The notes under the pieces are model-generated. The model had not been told where the DNA came from, did no database searches, and was given only the letters and a program-made list of their open reading frames with translations. From Halomonas elongata (lineage in GTDB: Bacteria > Pseudomonadota > Gammaproteobacteria > Pseudomonadales > Halomonadaceae), in assembly GCF_029081005.1 (NCBI RefSeq), contig NZ_JAJQTQ010000028.1, forward strand, positions 1-48,977: a stretch of DNA of 48,977 bases. Direction: 5' to 3'. Position numbers and translations under genes: made by a program. Of this stretch, positions 34,448-43,699 are shown piece after piece. Within the stretch, counting starts at the first letter, position 1. The number at the start of each line of letters is the position of its first letter.

Positions 34448-35134
34448 ATGCACCTGCATCTCCTTCAGCACGACCCGCATCGAGGCCCGGCCCGGATCGC
34501 CGACTGGCTCGACAGCATGGGACACAGCCATACCGTTTTCCATCTGCACGAGGGCGAGCTGCCACCGCGACTCGCCGACGGCGATGCCCTGATCATCCTC
34601 GATGGCCCGGACGAAGGCCAGATCGCCCCGAACGCAGCCTGGCCACGCCGGGAACGCAAGCTGATCGAGCAGGCGCTGAATGGCCAGAAACCCCTGCTCG
34701 GTCTCGGTCACGGCGCTCGACGCATCGCCGAGGCGCTCGGTGCCATGGTATCCCGAGGCACCTATGCCGAAAGCGGCTGGCACGCCATCGACCTGGCCCC
34801 CGACAGCCCCTTCGATCTTCCCGAGCGCTTCGAGGCCTTCATGTGGCACCGCGATATCTTCGCCCTGCCCGAAGAAGCCCTGCCACTCGGCAGCAGCGAG
34901 GCGAGCCCCATGCAGGGTTTCAGCTGGGACGGCCACCGCGTGGTCGGCCTGCTTTGCCACCTGGAGGCCACCCCCGCCAGCGTGGCCGACATGCTGGACC
35001 ACTTGCCCTCTCTCGGCACCGGCCCCTATCTCCAGGATCGCCAGACGATGCTGGCCGACGCCCGACGCTTCGACCGCCAGGCTCCCTTGCTGGATCGGCT
35101 GCTATCCCAATGGCTGGCCAGCCCCCGACGCTGA
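34448..35134 (+). CDS. class I glutamine-amidotransferase-like protein without the catalytic cysteine
   Basis: 228 residues. The fold pattern is that of GATase1 proteins of the GMP-synthase-like group (LLQHDPHRGPARIADWL, DALIILDGPDEG, MWHRDIFALPE). The nucleophile elbow reads LLGLGHGARRIAEALGA, where the family has G-x-C-x-G; the cysteine is Gly here. The catalytic His-x-Glu region is CHLEATP. The start at 34448 is the conserved N-terminus. Amidase activity is thus unlikely. It may bind a partner or ligand instead. Confidence 0.8.
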   Translation: MHLHLLQHDPHRGPARIADWLDSMGHSHTVFHLHEGELPPRLADGDALIILDGPDEGQIAPNAAWPRRERKLIEQALNGQKPLLGLGHGARRIAEALGAMVSRGTYAESGWHAIDLAPDSPFDLPERFEAFMWHRDIFALPEEALPLGSSEASPMQGFSWDGHRVVGLLCHLEATPASVADMLDHLPSLGTGPYLQDRQTMLADARRFDRQAPLLDRLLSQWLASPRR

Positions 35135-36250
35135 GGTCGGGGGCAACTCCCGATCACCGCCGGATGCTTCATCGGCCCAGTCTCGTGCCGCCGCCAGACA
35201 ACTGTCCCAGTCGCCCACGTGCAGGAAATGCTGCTCGTCGTGCTTCTCCAGCTGATAGCGATACATGGGGTCGTAATACTCGGTAAGCAGTGGCGCCAGC
35301 CAGGCCTCGTGGGCCAGGCTATTACCCCGTTCATGCTCACGAAAGGCCAGTGCCTGCAGACGCTGCAGGCGAGCCAGCCGGGCGCCGCCCAGCCGTTTCC
35401 TCAGGCGCTGCAGGGCACCGGAAAGCTGCTTGCGCATCAGCGTCCAGCCCAGCCATTCGCCGAACTGATGGCGATAGATTGCCCAGAGGTCTTCGATGTA
35501 ATCCTTGTGAATCTGCTGAAGGCGCCAGTCCAGCGGCATCTCGACGCGGATGCGCGGCGCTCGTTCCATCCCCCGCCAGAAGGTCAGGGGGATGTTGGCC
35601 GTGCCGATATGACGAGACTCGTCCTCGAGCACCACCGGCCCCGCCAGTTCCAGCAGACGTCGACCCATGTCATGCTCGAAATCGATCTGGGAGGGTGCCG
35701 CCAGCGGGTGGCGACCGAAGGCGGATCCCTTGTGGCGAGCGCAGGCCTCGAGGTCCAGTCCGCATGAGAGCGCCTGGATCAGGCTCGTCTTGGCACAGCC
35801 GGTGAGGCCACCGACCACCAGAAGCGGCTGCTCCGCCGCCGCATCGATTCGCGAACACAGCGCCTGACGCATGGCCTTCCAGCCGCCCCGGATACGCGGT
35901 CGTTCGATCCCGGCCTCGGCGAGCCACTGCTGGGCGATCCTGGAACGCTGGCCTCCTCGGAAGCAGTAGATCAATGCATCGGGATGGCGAGCCAGCAGAC
36001 GCTGCCAGGCATCGACGCGTGCAGCCCGCACATCCCCGGCGACCAGGTGCTCACCCAGGGCGATGGCGGCATCCTGGCCGGCACGCTTGTACTCGATGCC
36101 GACTCGATGGCGCTCTTCGTCATCCATCAACGGCAAGTTGATCGAACCGGGCAGTGCCCCCTGACGAAACTCCACCGGGGCGCGCACGTCGATCAGGACA
36201 CGACCTTCACGCAACAACTCGAGATCGGGTTCGATCAGCGTCGGCGTCAT
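35102..36250 (-). CDS. selU: tRNA 2-selenouridine synthase
   Basis: 382 residues (also called MnmH). An N-terminal rhodanese domain (about 1-125) has the active cysteine in LIYCFRGGQRSRIAQQW; a P-loop domain follows with VVGGLTGCAKTSLIQALS. The enzyme replaces sulfur by selenium in the wobble 2-thiouridine of tRNA through a geranylated intermediate, using selenophosphate from SelD. The start overlaps the selD stop (ATGA), giving the usual selD-selU pair. The 3' end overlaps the convergent GATase-like gene by 33 bp. Confidence 0.95.
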   Translation of the reverse strand: MTPTLIEPDLELLREGRVLIDVRAPVEFRQGALPGSINLPLMDDEERHRVGIEYKRAGQDAAIALGEHLVAGDVRAARVDAWQRLLARHPDALIYCFRGGQRSRIAQQWLAEAGIERPRIRGGWKAMRQALCSRIDAAAEQPLLVVGGLTGCAKTSLIQALSCGLDLEACARHKGSAFGRHPLAAPSQIDFEHDMGRRLLELAGPVVLEDESRHIGTANIPLTFWRGMERAPRIRVEMPLDWRLQQIHKDYIEDLWAIYRHQFGEWLGWTLMRKQLSGALQRLRKRLGGARLARLQRLQALAFREHERGNSLAHEAWLAPLLTEYYDPMYRYQLEKHDEQHFLHVGDWDSCLAAARDWADEASGGDRELPPTSASGAGQPLG

Positions 36251-37284
36251 CCTCGAACCTCGATGCGTGCCTCCCCCCGAGCGGCGACGATTTCGCCGAA
36301 GGGCTGAAGCTCGAGGCCGTGCGACCGCCCGACACGCTCGATATCGTCCTCCCAGGAGGGGTGAACCGAAAGCAACAGGCCGCCAGAGGTCTGGGGGTCG
36401 CACAGCCACTGCCAGTGGGCGTCATCCATGGCCGGCAACGCCTTGCCCAGGGCGTCGCGGTTGCGGCCGCTCCCGCCCGGCACAGCACCCTGGCGCCGAT
36501 AGGCCTCTGCTTCGGCCAGTCGCGGCAGGCGTCGAAAATCGATCCGTGCCGCGACACCGCTGGCGTCGCACATCTCGGTCAGGTGGCCGGCGAGACCGAA
36601 GCCCGTGACATCGGTCATCGCATGCACACCCTGAATCCTCGCCAGCTCCATGCCGATGCGATTGGTCTCGAGCATCGTTCGTCGAGCAAGCCCCTGATGG
36701 CCCGGCTCCAGACGCCCCTGTTTCTCCGCGGTGGTCAGCATCCCCACGCCGAGCGGCTTGGTGAGGTAGAGCAGGTCACCAACCTGAGCGCCCTTGTTGA
36801 GCTTGAGGTGTTCGAGATCGACCAGGCCATTGACCGCCAGCCCGAAGATCGGCTCCAGCGAGTCGATGGAGTGCCCTCCGGCCAGCGCCAGGCCCAGCTC
36901 ACGGCACACCGCCTGGGCGCCGGCCACCACGTCACCGGCGATATCGGGACCGAGCTTGTCGATCGGCCAGCCGAGGATACCCAGCGCCATGACGGGCGAA
37001 CCGCCCATGGCGAAGACATCGCTGATGGCGTTGGTGGCGGCGATCCGGCCGAAATCGAAGGGATCATCGACGATCGGCATGAAGAAGTCGGTGGTAGCGA
37101 TCATGCCGCGGCCGTCCCCCAGGTCATAGACGGCGGCGTCCTCGCGCCCCTGGTTGCCGACGATCAACCGGGAGTGGGAAGCTCCCGGCCCGGCCTTGGC
37201 CAGGATACCGTCCAGGACGTCGGGGGCGATCTTGCAGCCACAACCGGCACCGTGACTGTACTGAGTCAGGCGGATGGCGCTCAT
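36247..37284 (-). CDS. selD: selenide, water dikinase (selenophosphate synthase)
   Basis: 345 residues. It makes selenophosphate from selenide and ATP. The N-terminal active site is LTQYSHGAGCGCKIAPDVL, with cysteine (not selenocysteine) at the catalytic position; the ATP-binding loop and DVTGFGLAGHLTEM are intact. AAGGAGAA precedes the ATG at 37284. It is translationally coupled to selU; whether selenoproteins also use it cannot be told from this window. Confidence 0.95.
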   Translation of the reverse strand: MSAIRLTQYSHGAGCGCKIAPDVLDGILAKAGPGASHSRLIVGNQGREDAAVYDLGDGRGMIATTDFFMPIVDDPFDFGRIAATNAISDVFAMGGSPVMALGILGWPIDKLGPDIAGDVVAGAQAVCRELGLALAGGHSIDSLEPIFGLAVNGLVDLEHLKLNKGAQVGDLLYLTKPLGVGMLTTAEKQGRLEPGHQGLARRTMLETNRIGMELARIQGVHAMTDVTGFGLAGHLTEMCDASGVAARIDFRRLPRLAEAEAYRRQGAVPGGSGRNRDALGKALPAMDDAHWQWLCDPQTSGGLLLSVHPSWEDDIERVGRSHGLELQPFGEIVAARGEARIEVRG

Positions 37285-37324
37285 CTGGTTCTCCTTGGCA
37301 ATCGTTACCGGCATTCTACAACGT

Positions 37325-38701
37325 CTAGAGTGCTTCTAGGGCATCGGCCAGCTTATCCACCGCCACCACCTCCATGCCCTCCGGGGCCTGCTTGGGCGCA
37401 TTGGCACGCGGCACGATGGCACGGCGGAAGCCATGCTTGGCAGCCTCGACGATGCGCTCCTGGCCGCTCGGCACCGGACGGATCTCGCCGGACAGCCCCA
37501 CCTCGCCGAACACCACCAGCTCGCGGGCCAGCGGCCGACTCTGCAGGCTCGATACCACCGCCAGCAACACCGCCAGATCGGCACTGGTCTCGAGCACCTT
37601 GACCCCGCCCACCACGTTGAGGAAGACATCCTGATCGCCGGTGAACAGCCCGCCGTGGCGGTGCAGCACCGCCAGCAGCATGGCCAGGCGATTCTGGTCG
37701 AGGCCCACCGCCACGCGTCGAGGATTGCCCAGCGCCGAGTCATCGAGCAGCGCCTGTACCTCCACCAGGATCGGCCGAGTACCTTCCCAGACCACCATCA
37801 CCAGACTGCCCGGCGCCTGTTCCTCGCTGCGCGACAGGAAGATCGCACTGGGGTTCTTCACCTCCTTGAGACCATGCTCGAGCATGGCGAAGACACCCAG
37901 TTCATTGACCGCGCCGAAGCGATTCTTCTGGCCCCGCAACGTACGGAAGCGCGAGTCGGCGCCGCCTTCCAGCAACAGCGAGGCGTCGATCATGTGCTCG
38001 AGCACCTTGGGTCCGGCCAGAGTGCCATCCTTGGTCACGTGCCCCACCAGCATGAGCACCGTGCTGGACTGCTTGGCGAAACGCGTCAGGGCGGCGGCCG
38101 ATTCTCGCACCTGGGCCACGCCCCCGGGCGCCGAGGCAATATCTTCCAGATGGGTGGTCTGGATGGAGTCGATGATCAACACTTCGGGGCGCTCTCGCTC
38201 GGCGACGCCGAGGATCGTCTCGATGCTGGTCTCGGCGAGCATCTTCAAGCCCTGGGTAGGTAGCTGCAGGCGGTGGGCACGCATCGCCACCTGGCTCAGC
38301 GACTCCTCGCCGGTGACATAGAGCACGCGACGCTGCTGAGCCAGCTTGCAGGCCGTCTGCAACAAGAGAGTCGACTTGCCGGCGCCGGGATGTCCGCCCA
38401 GCAGCACGGCGGAGCCAGGCACCAGGCCGCCCCCCAGTACCCGATCGAACTCCTCGAAGGTGGAGGTCAGCCTGGGCACTTCGCTCAGATCGACGTTGGA
38501 CAGCTCGACGACCTCGCGCGACACGGCACCGGCATACCCCCCTCGACCAGCGGTACCGCCGCTGGCGGCCCCGGGCCGGGCTGCGGAGAGCCTCACCTCG
38601 CTCAGGGTATTCCATTCCTGGCAACTGGAGCATTGCCCCTGCCACTTTCGATATTCGGCGCCGCACTCGGTGCAGACGAAGGCGCTCTTGGCTTTGGCCA
38701 T
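37325..38701 (-). CDS. radA: DNA repair protein RadA
   Basis: 458 residues. The zinc finger FVCTECGAEYRKWQGQCSSC at the start, Walker A GGHPGAGKSTLLLQ (about 101), the RadA signature KNRFGAVNELG (about 260), and a C-terminal Lon-like domain (ETSADLAVLLAVVSS, GEVGLSGEIRPV) are all present. It drives branch migration in recombination. The start at 38701 gives MAKAKSAFVC; the longer frame lacks similarity. Confidence 0.97.
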   Translation of the reverse strand: MAKAKSAFVCTECGAEYRKWQGQCSSCQEWNTLSEVRLSAARPGAASGGTAGRGGYAGAVSREVVELSNVDLSEVPRLTSTFEEFDRVLGGGLVPGSAVLLGGHPGAGKSTLLLQTACKLAQQRRVLYVTGEESLSQVAMRAHRLQLPTQGLKMLAETSIETILGVAERERPEVLIIDSIQTTHLEDIASAPGGVAQVRESAAALTRFAKQSSTVLMLVGHVTKDGTLAGPKVLEHMIDASLLLEGGADSRFRTLRGQKNRFGAVNELGVFAMLEHGLKEVKNPSAIFLSRSEEQAPGSLVMVVWEGTRPILVEVQALLDDSALGNPRRVAVGLDQNRLAMLLAVLHRHGGLFTGDQDVFLNVVGGVKVLETSADLAVLLAVVSSLQSRPLARELVVFGEVGLSGEIRPVPSGQERIVEAAKHGFRRAIVPRANAPKQAPEGMEVVAVDKLADALEAL

Positions 38702-38747
38702 GGATGTCTCGTCGAAGGAGGAAGACTTGCGGTAGCACCATGCACAA

Positions 38748-38769
38748 GGGGCGGCCCGATGGCCGCCCC
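38748..38769 (-). terminator. terminator-like hairpin after the NlpE-like gene
   Basis: GGGGCGGCC (38748-38756) and GGCCGCCCC (38761-38769) pair around a four-base loop, between the end of the leftward NlpE-like gene and radA. No T-run of note. Confidence 0.6.
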
Positions 38770-38791
38770 TCATCAACACATGCCTGTCGCG

Positions 38792-39244
38792 TCACATGCG
38801 CTTCAGGCGCAGCACTTCGTTGTTCTGGAAGCGGCGACGCTGTGGGTCGATCAGCTCCAGGGTCTGCGGATCCACTCGCAGGAAGTAATAGACCTGGCCT
38901 TCACCGCTCGGGGTGAGCTCGTAGACAGTGGCTTCCGGGTTGTCGGCCGTTCCGTCGAGCACTTCCCAGTTGCCCGAATACGTCTCGTTGGGCGGATTTT
39001 CCGGATGGCCGCGATAGGCCGCTTCCAGATCGAAGGTGCGGTCGGCGGCTTCGCCCTGCTCTTCACCCGTCATGGTGACGTTCAGGTCGATCCCCTCGCA
39101 GTTGCGGCACGGCAGGGTACCCTGATACGTCTGCTCGGTACTCGTCATCCCCGGCTCGGCGGTTCCCTGATCGGTGGGGCCCGCCGCACAACCCGCCAAC
39201 AAGGCGAGCATGGCCGAGCCCGCCAGCAACGTCCTGATTTGCAT
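38792..39244 (-). CDS. NlpE-like copper-homeostasis lipoprotein
   Basis: 150 residues. A lipoprotein signal peptide ends in the lipobox LLAGC (C19). The NlpE N-terminal domain is seen as TYQGTLPCRNCEGIDLNVTM with its C-x2-C pair, then GNWEVLDG and VYYFLRVDPQTLELID. NlpE senses envelope and copper stress in E. coli; this short form has only one domain. The start at 39244 excludes the long upstream frame. Confidence 0.87.
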   Translation of the reverse strand: MQIRTLLAGSAMLALLAGCAAGPTDQGTAEPGMTSTEQTYQGTLPCRNCEGIDLNVTMTGEEQGEAADRTFDLEAAYRGHPENPPNETYSGNWEVLDGTADNPEATVYELTPSGEGQVYYFLRVDPQTLELIDPQRRRFQNNEVLRLKRM

Positions 39245-39354
39245 ATTCGTTCTCCTAACCAATGGGCATGGCGCCGTGATGCACGGCAACCTGCTCGATA
39301 GCATAACCTCTCGCGCCAACAGCGGACAGCCTGGACGACGCCAGGTTCCATTGT

Positions 39355-40251
39355 TCATGATGCCATCGGACGGACATGCTCGAACACCACCCATAATAGC
39401 AACGGCATCACCACCAGGCTGCCCAGATTGCCGATCAGCACCAACGAGGCCACCTGATGGGGTTGTTGCCGATACTGCTCGGCCACCAGGTAGTTCAGCA
39501 CCGCCGGCGGCAGGGCGGCGAATACCCACAGCGCCGCTGCCGTGATGCCCGAGAGGCCCAGCAAGGCCACCATCGGCGCCGCTATCACCAGCCCCGAAAG
39601 CGGACATAATACGGCACCAAGCAGCCCCATGCGCCAGTGATCGAAGTCGATGTCGAGCATCCGGACGCCCAGGGCGAACAGCATCAACGGAATACTGACA
39701 CCCCCCAGCATATTCAACGTCTCGAGCAACCAGACCGGCAGCGTCGCCCCACTCAGGTTGGCCCCGAGCCCCGCGAGACTGGCCAGCACGATGGGCATTC
39801 GCAGCAAACGCCATAGCGGCGTGCGGGGATCGAGCATCCAGAGCCCCACCGAGAAGTGCAACAGCATCTCGACGATGAACACCACCACCGCCGCCGGCAG
39901 TGCCGCCTCGCCAAACGCCAGCACGATCAACGGCAGCCCCATGTTGCCGGCATTGTTGAACATCATCGGCGGCAGAAAGGTCCGCACCTCCAGTTTCAAC
40001 CAGCGTACCACCGGCCACAGCAACACACCGGAGCCCAGCACGACCACGGCAGCGGCCAGGGCCAGTCGGACGTAATCCGTCAACGGCGCTTGCCGATCCG
40101 CCAGCGCGGCGAACACCAGCATGGGCACGAACAGCTCCATGTTCAGCGTGTTCAGCCCCCGGATATCCGGACGTCGATAGCGTCCATAGAGAGTGCCGCA
40201 TCCCGCGATCAGGAATACCGGCAACAGGGTGGAAAGAATCTGGGCAAGCAT
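39355..40251 (-). CDS. AEC family (auxin efflux carrier-like) transporter
   Basis: 298 residues with about ten transmembrane segments. LFVPMLVFAALADRQAPLTD, FLPPMMFNNAGNMGLPLIVL and the C-terminal ALPPAVLNYLVAEQYRQQPH are typical of bacterial AEC transporters, which carry small organic acids or malonate-like compounds. The substrate is unknown. It is divergent from hisC. Confidence 0.9.
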   Translation of the reverse strand: MLAQILSTLLPVFLIAGCGTLYGRYRRPDIRGLNTLNMELFVPMLVFAALADRQAPLTDYVRLALAAAVVVLGSGVLLWPVVRWLKLEVRTFLPPMMFNNAGNMGLPLIVLAFGEAALPAAVVVFIVEMLLHFSVGLWMLDPRTPLWRLLRMPIVLASLAGLGANLSGATLPVWLLETLNMLGGVSIPLMLFALGVRMLDIDFDHWRMGLLGAVLCPLSGLVIAAPMVALLGLSGITAAALWVFAALPPAVLNYLVAEQYRQQPHQVASLVLIGNLGSLVVMPLLLWVVFEHVRPMAS

Positions 40252-40373
40252 TCGGCCTCATCCATGGCGGACTCATCGTTCACGGGAACGACGAGCCTAG
40301 CACGACACCGGCTTGCGCGGTTCGGGCGGTCGAGTCACCATGGCCAAAGTGTTTCCACCCCGAGCGAGTGACG

Positions 40374-41429
40374 ATGAGCAAGTTCTGGAGCCCCAAGTTG
40401 CGGGGGCTGACGCCTTATATCCCCGGCGAGCAACCCCGAGAGCGACTGATCAAGCTGAATACCAACGAGAACCCCTATCCACCCGCGCCCGGTGTGGAGA
40501 CCGCATTGCGCGAGTTCCCGGTGGATCATTTGCGTCGCTATCCCGACCCCGAGTCTCGCGCCCTGCGCGAGACCCTCGCCCGGGAGTTCAAGGTCGAGGT
40601 AGAGCAGGTGTTCGTCGGCAACGGCTCCGACGAGGTGCTGGCTCTGGCCTTCCAGGCGTTCTTCTATCATGACCGCCCGCTGGAGATGCCGGCCATCACC
40701 TACAGCTTCTATCCGGTGTATTGCCGACTCTACGACGTGGAGCGCCGCACCCTGCCACTGGATACCGAGTGGCGGGTCGACCTCGAGGCCTTCTCGCCGC
40801 AAGCCGGCGGCGCGATCTTCGCCAACCCCAATGCGCCGACTGGACACGGACACGGCCGCGAGGCGATCGCCGGCTTGCTCGAACGGGTCACCGAATCGGT
40901 CGTGCTGGTCGACGAAGCCTATGTCGATTTCGGCGGCGAAAGCGCCGTGCCACTGATCGATCACTATCCCAACCTGCTGGTCACCGGCACCTTCTCCAAG
41001 TCGCGCAGCCTGGCCGGCCTGCGGCTCGGCTATGCGGTGGGCTCTCGGGAATTGATCGAAGGGCTCGAACGGGTCAAGGATTCCTTCAACTCCTATCCGA
41101 TCGACAGCCTGGCCAGCGCCATCGGCATCGCCGCCCTGAAAGACCACGAGCACTTCGACGCTTGCCGCGAAGCGGTGATCACCACTCGCGAGCGCACCCG
41201 CACCCGCCTGGAGGGTCTCGGCTTCCGGGTGCTGCCGTCGCAGAGCAACTTCCTGCTGGTCAGTCACCCGGAGCAGGACGCCGCCCAGCTGTTCGTCGGC
41301 CTGCGCGAGCGCGGCATCCTGGTGCGCCACTTCAATACCGAGGCGTTGAGCGGCTGGCTGCGCATCTCCATCGGCACCGAGGACGAGATGGATAGCTTGA
41401 TCGAAGTCCTGGAAGGGCTCACCCCCTAG
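40374..41429 (+). CDS. hisC: histidinol-phosphate aminotransferase
   Basis: 351 residues, PLP-dependent fold type I. It converts imidazole-acetol phosphate and glutamate to histidinol phosphate. KLNTNENPYPPAPGV, VFVGNGSDEVLALAFQAFF, NPNAPTGHGHGRE and the PLP lysine in VTGTFSKSRSLAGLRLGYAV are intact. The start at 40374 is preferred over a GTG six bases earlier. It stands apart from other his genes, as is common in gammaproteobacteria of this type. Confidence 0.94.
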   Translation: MSKFWSPKLRGLTPYIPGEQPRERLIKLNTNENPYPPAPGVETALREFPVDHLRRYPDPESRALRETLAREFKVEVEQVFVGNGSDEVLALAFQAFFYHDRPLEMPAITYSFYPVYCRLYDVERRTLPLDTEWRVDLEAFSPQAGGAIFANPNAPTGHGHGREAIAGLLERVTESVVLVDEAYVDFGGESAVPLIDHYPNLLVTGTFSKSRSLAGLRLGYAVGSRELIEGLERVKDSFNSYPIDSLASAIGIAALKDHEHFDACREAVITTRERTRTRLEGLGFRVLPSQSNFLLVSHPEQDAAQLFVGLRERGILVRHFNTEALSGWLRISIGTEDEMDSLIEVLEGLTP

Positions 41430-41492
41430 CCAAGCCTTGCGGACGGGGCCGCTTGCCCCGCCCGTTCTCCTGTCCCATCGACGAGTCATCCC

Positions 41493-41900
41493 ATGAGCGA
41501 GGAACGATTGCCACTGGGCGGTGTGCACCACGTGGCCCTGATCACCGCCGACTATCCGCGCGCCAGGCGCTTCTACCTGGAGGTGCTGGACGCCGAGATC
41601 CTCCACGAGACCTATCGCGAGCCGCGCGACAGCCACAAGCTCGACCTGCGCCTGCCCGGCGGCATCCGCCTAGAACTGTTCTCCTTTCCCTCGCCGCCGC
41701 CACGGCCCAGCTACCCCGAGGCCTGCGGGCTGCGTCACCTGGCGCTGGCCACACCGGATCTCGATGCCTGCGTGGCCCTGCTCGAGGCGCGGGGAGCCGA
41801 TCCCGAACCGATCCGCATCGATGAGATTACCGGCGCCCGCTTCACCTTCTTCAGCGATCCGGACGGCACGCCCATCGAGCTATACGAAACCGCATCGTGA
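41493..41900 (+). CDS. gloA2: VOC/glyoxalase-family protein, YaeR-like
   Basis: 135 residues, two half-domains of the vicinal oxygen chelate fold: VHHVALITADYPRARRFYLE, YREPRDSHKLDLRLPGG, ELFSFPSPPPRPSYPEACGL and FTFFSDPDGTPIELYE. The order and motifs match E. coli YaeR (GloA2). Its enzyme activity is not established. The stop overlaps the GTG start of the histidine kinase gene. Confidence 0.9.
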   Translation: MSEERLPLGGVHHVALITADYPRARRFYLEVLDAEILHETYREPRDSHKLDLRLPGGIRLELFSFPSPPPRPSYPEACGLRHLALATPDLDACVALLEARGADPEPIRIDEITGARFTFFSDPDGTPIELYETAS

Positions 41901-43699
41901 TCGGACCCGCTGCCGTGACGCGCCCCTGGCGCATCGCCCTGCTGAGCGCCGCCGGCCTGCTGGCGGCTGCCCTGTGGTGGGGCGTCTGGCAGTGGCAGTT
42001 CCAGCAGTCGCTGGACGTCGCCCGCCAGCATGCCGATAACCGGTTGTCGCTGTATTCCACCACCCTGGAGGGCGCCCTGGCGCGCTTCGCCTACCTGCCT
42101 AGGCTGCTGGCCGGCCAGTCGCGGGTCCGCGCGGCGGTGGACGACAACACGGCCGGGGACGACGTCGAGCGCGCCAACCGCTACCTCGAGCGGGTCGCCG
42201 CGGACGCCGGGGCCGAGGCCATCTTCCTGCTCGACCGACACGGCCAAACCGTGGCCAGCAGCAACCATGCCACCGTGGACAGCTTCATCGGCCACCACTA
42301 CGGCTTCCGCCCCTACTTCCAGGATGCCATGGACCGGGGCGAGGGCGAGTTCTTCGCCATCGGCAGCACCACCAAGCGCGCAGGCTACTTCGTCTCGGCG
42401 CCGGTGATCTCGGCCGCCGACGGCCAACCGCTGGGCGTGGTGGCCATCAAGGTGGCACTGGAATCCCTGCAAGCGAGCTGGCGGCGGGCCGGGGAGACGG
42501 TGCTGCTCTCCGACGCCAACGGCGTGGTGATCCTCTCCAGCCGCCCCGGCTGGCGGTATCGGACGCTCGCCCCGATCGCCCCCGCGGCCATGGACGAGAT
42601 CCGCCAGCAGCGCCAGTTCCTCGATCGGCCCCTCGAGCGCCTAGGCCAGGGGCTGGCCGACGGTTCCCTGGCGATCGGCGGCGGCTCTGTCAGCGAGCGC
42701 TACCTGGACCTGTCGCGGGAGCAACGGCGGCTGGGCTGGACCATGCACTACCTGGTGCCGATGCGGCCGCTGTACCTGGACGCCCGCAACGCCTTCCTGG
42801 CGGCGGCGGGCGCCACCCTGGTGCTGGTGCTGCTGGGCCTGTGGCTGCGCGAACGCCAGAAGCGCCATCGCCTGCGGGACCGCGAGGCGCGGATCATCCG
42901 CGAGGCCAACGAGCGCCTCGAGTCGCGGGTCGTCGAGCGCACCCGGGCGCTGCAGGAGGCCCAGGAGGAGCTGGTGCAGGCCGGCAAGCTGGCCTCGCTC
43001 GGCACCATGGCGGCGGGCATCGCCCACGAGCTGAACCAGCCCCTCTCGGGCATTCGCACCTATGCCGCCAACGGCGCTCGCCTGCTGGCCAGGGGTCGCC
43101 AGGACGCGGCCGAGAGCAACTTCACGCGCATCCAGTCGCTGTGCGACCGCCAGGATGCCCTGATCCGCCAGCTCCGCCTGTTTGCCCGCCGGGGCGGCAG
43201 ACGCGAACCGATCGACCTCGAGGACCGCCTGGCCTTCGTGCTGGAGCTGCTCGACGAGCGAATTCGCCGCCAGGGGGTCGAGGTGGCGTTCGACCGCGGC
43301 GAGGCGCCGAACCCACGGGTCCTCGGCGACACGCTGCGCATCGAGCAGCTGCTGACCAACCTGCGGCGCAACGCCCTGGATGCCCTGGAGACGGTCGCGC
43401 GACCGCGGCTCGCCATCGCCCTGGCGACCGCCGAGGAGAGCGTGGTGCTGCGGATCGCCGACAACGGCCCCGGCATCGATGCGGCCATCCTGAGCCGGCT
43501 CTTCGACCCCTTCTTCACCACCAAGGCGGTGGGCGACGGCCTGGGGCTCGGCCTGTTCATCTGCTTCGGCATCGTGCAGGACCTGGAAGGCCGCATCAGC
43601 GCCACCAACCTCGAGCAGGGCGGCGCCTGCTTCGAGGTCACCCTGCCCCTCGCCGTGGACCGCCGCCTAGCCGAAGGAGCCCCCCCGGATGCCGACTGA
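41897..43699 (+). CDS. DctB-like sensor histidine kinase
   Basis: 600 residues. Two membrane helices (about 13-33 and 295-315) enclose a periplasmic double-PAS/Cache domain with YGFRPYFQDAMDRGEGEFFA, the DctB-type ligand pocket. A coiled coil leads to the HisKA domain with H in MAAGIAHELNQPLSGIRTYA, and the ATPase domain has RRNALDAL, IADNGPGID and GLGLGLFICFGIVQDLEG. It should sense a carboxylate or similar ligand and phosphorylate the DctD-like regulator encoded next (11-bp overlap). GTG start. Confidence 0.92.
   Translation: MIGPAAVTRPWRIALLSAAGLLAAALWWGVWQWQFQQSLDVARQHADNRLSLYSTTLEGALARFAYLPRLLAGQSRVRAAVDDNTAGDDVERANRYLERVAADAGAEAIFLLDRHGQTVASSNHATVDSFIGHHYGFRPYFQDAMDRGEGEFFAIGSTTKRAGYFVSAPVISAADGQPLGVVAIKVALESLQASWRRAGETVLLSDANGVVILSSRPGWRYRTLAPIAPAAMDEIRQQRQFLDRPLERLGQGLADGSLAIGGGSVSERYLDLSREQRRLGWTMHYLVPMRPLYLDARNAFLAAAGATLVLVLLGLWLRERQKRHRLRDREARIIREANERLESRVVERTRALQEAQEELVQAGKLASLGTMAAGIAHELNQPLSGIRTYAANGARLLARGRQDAAESNFTRIQSLCDRQDALIRQLRLFARRGGRREPIDLEDRLAFVLELLDERIRRQGVEVAFDRGEAPNPRVLGDTLRIEQLLTNLRRNALDALETVARPRLAIALATAEESVVLRIADNGPGIDAAILSRLFDPFFTTKAVGDGLGLGLFICFGIVQDLEGRISATNLEQGGACFEVTLPLAVDRRLAEGAPPDAD

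Noticed and set aside
36154..37602. Long plus-strand frame opposite selD
   Set aside because: The minus strand encodes complete SelD; the plus frame is low-complexity shadow.
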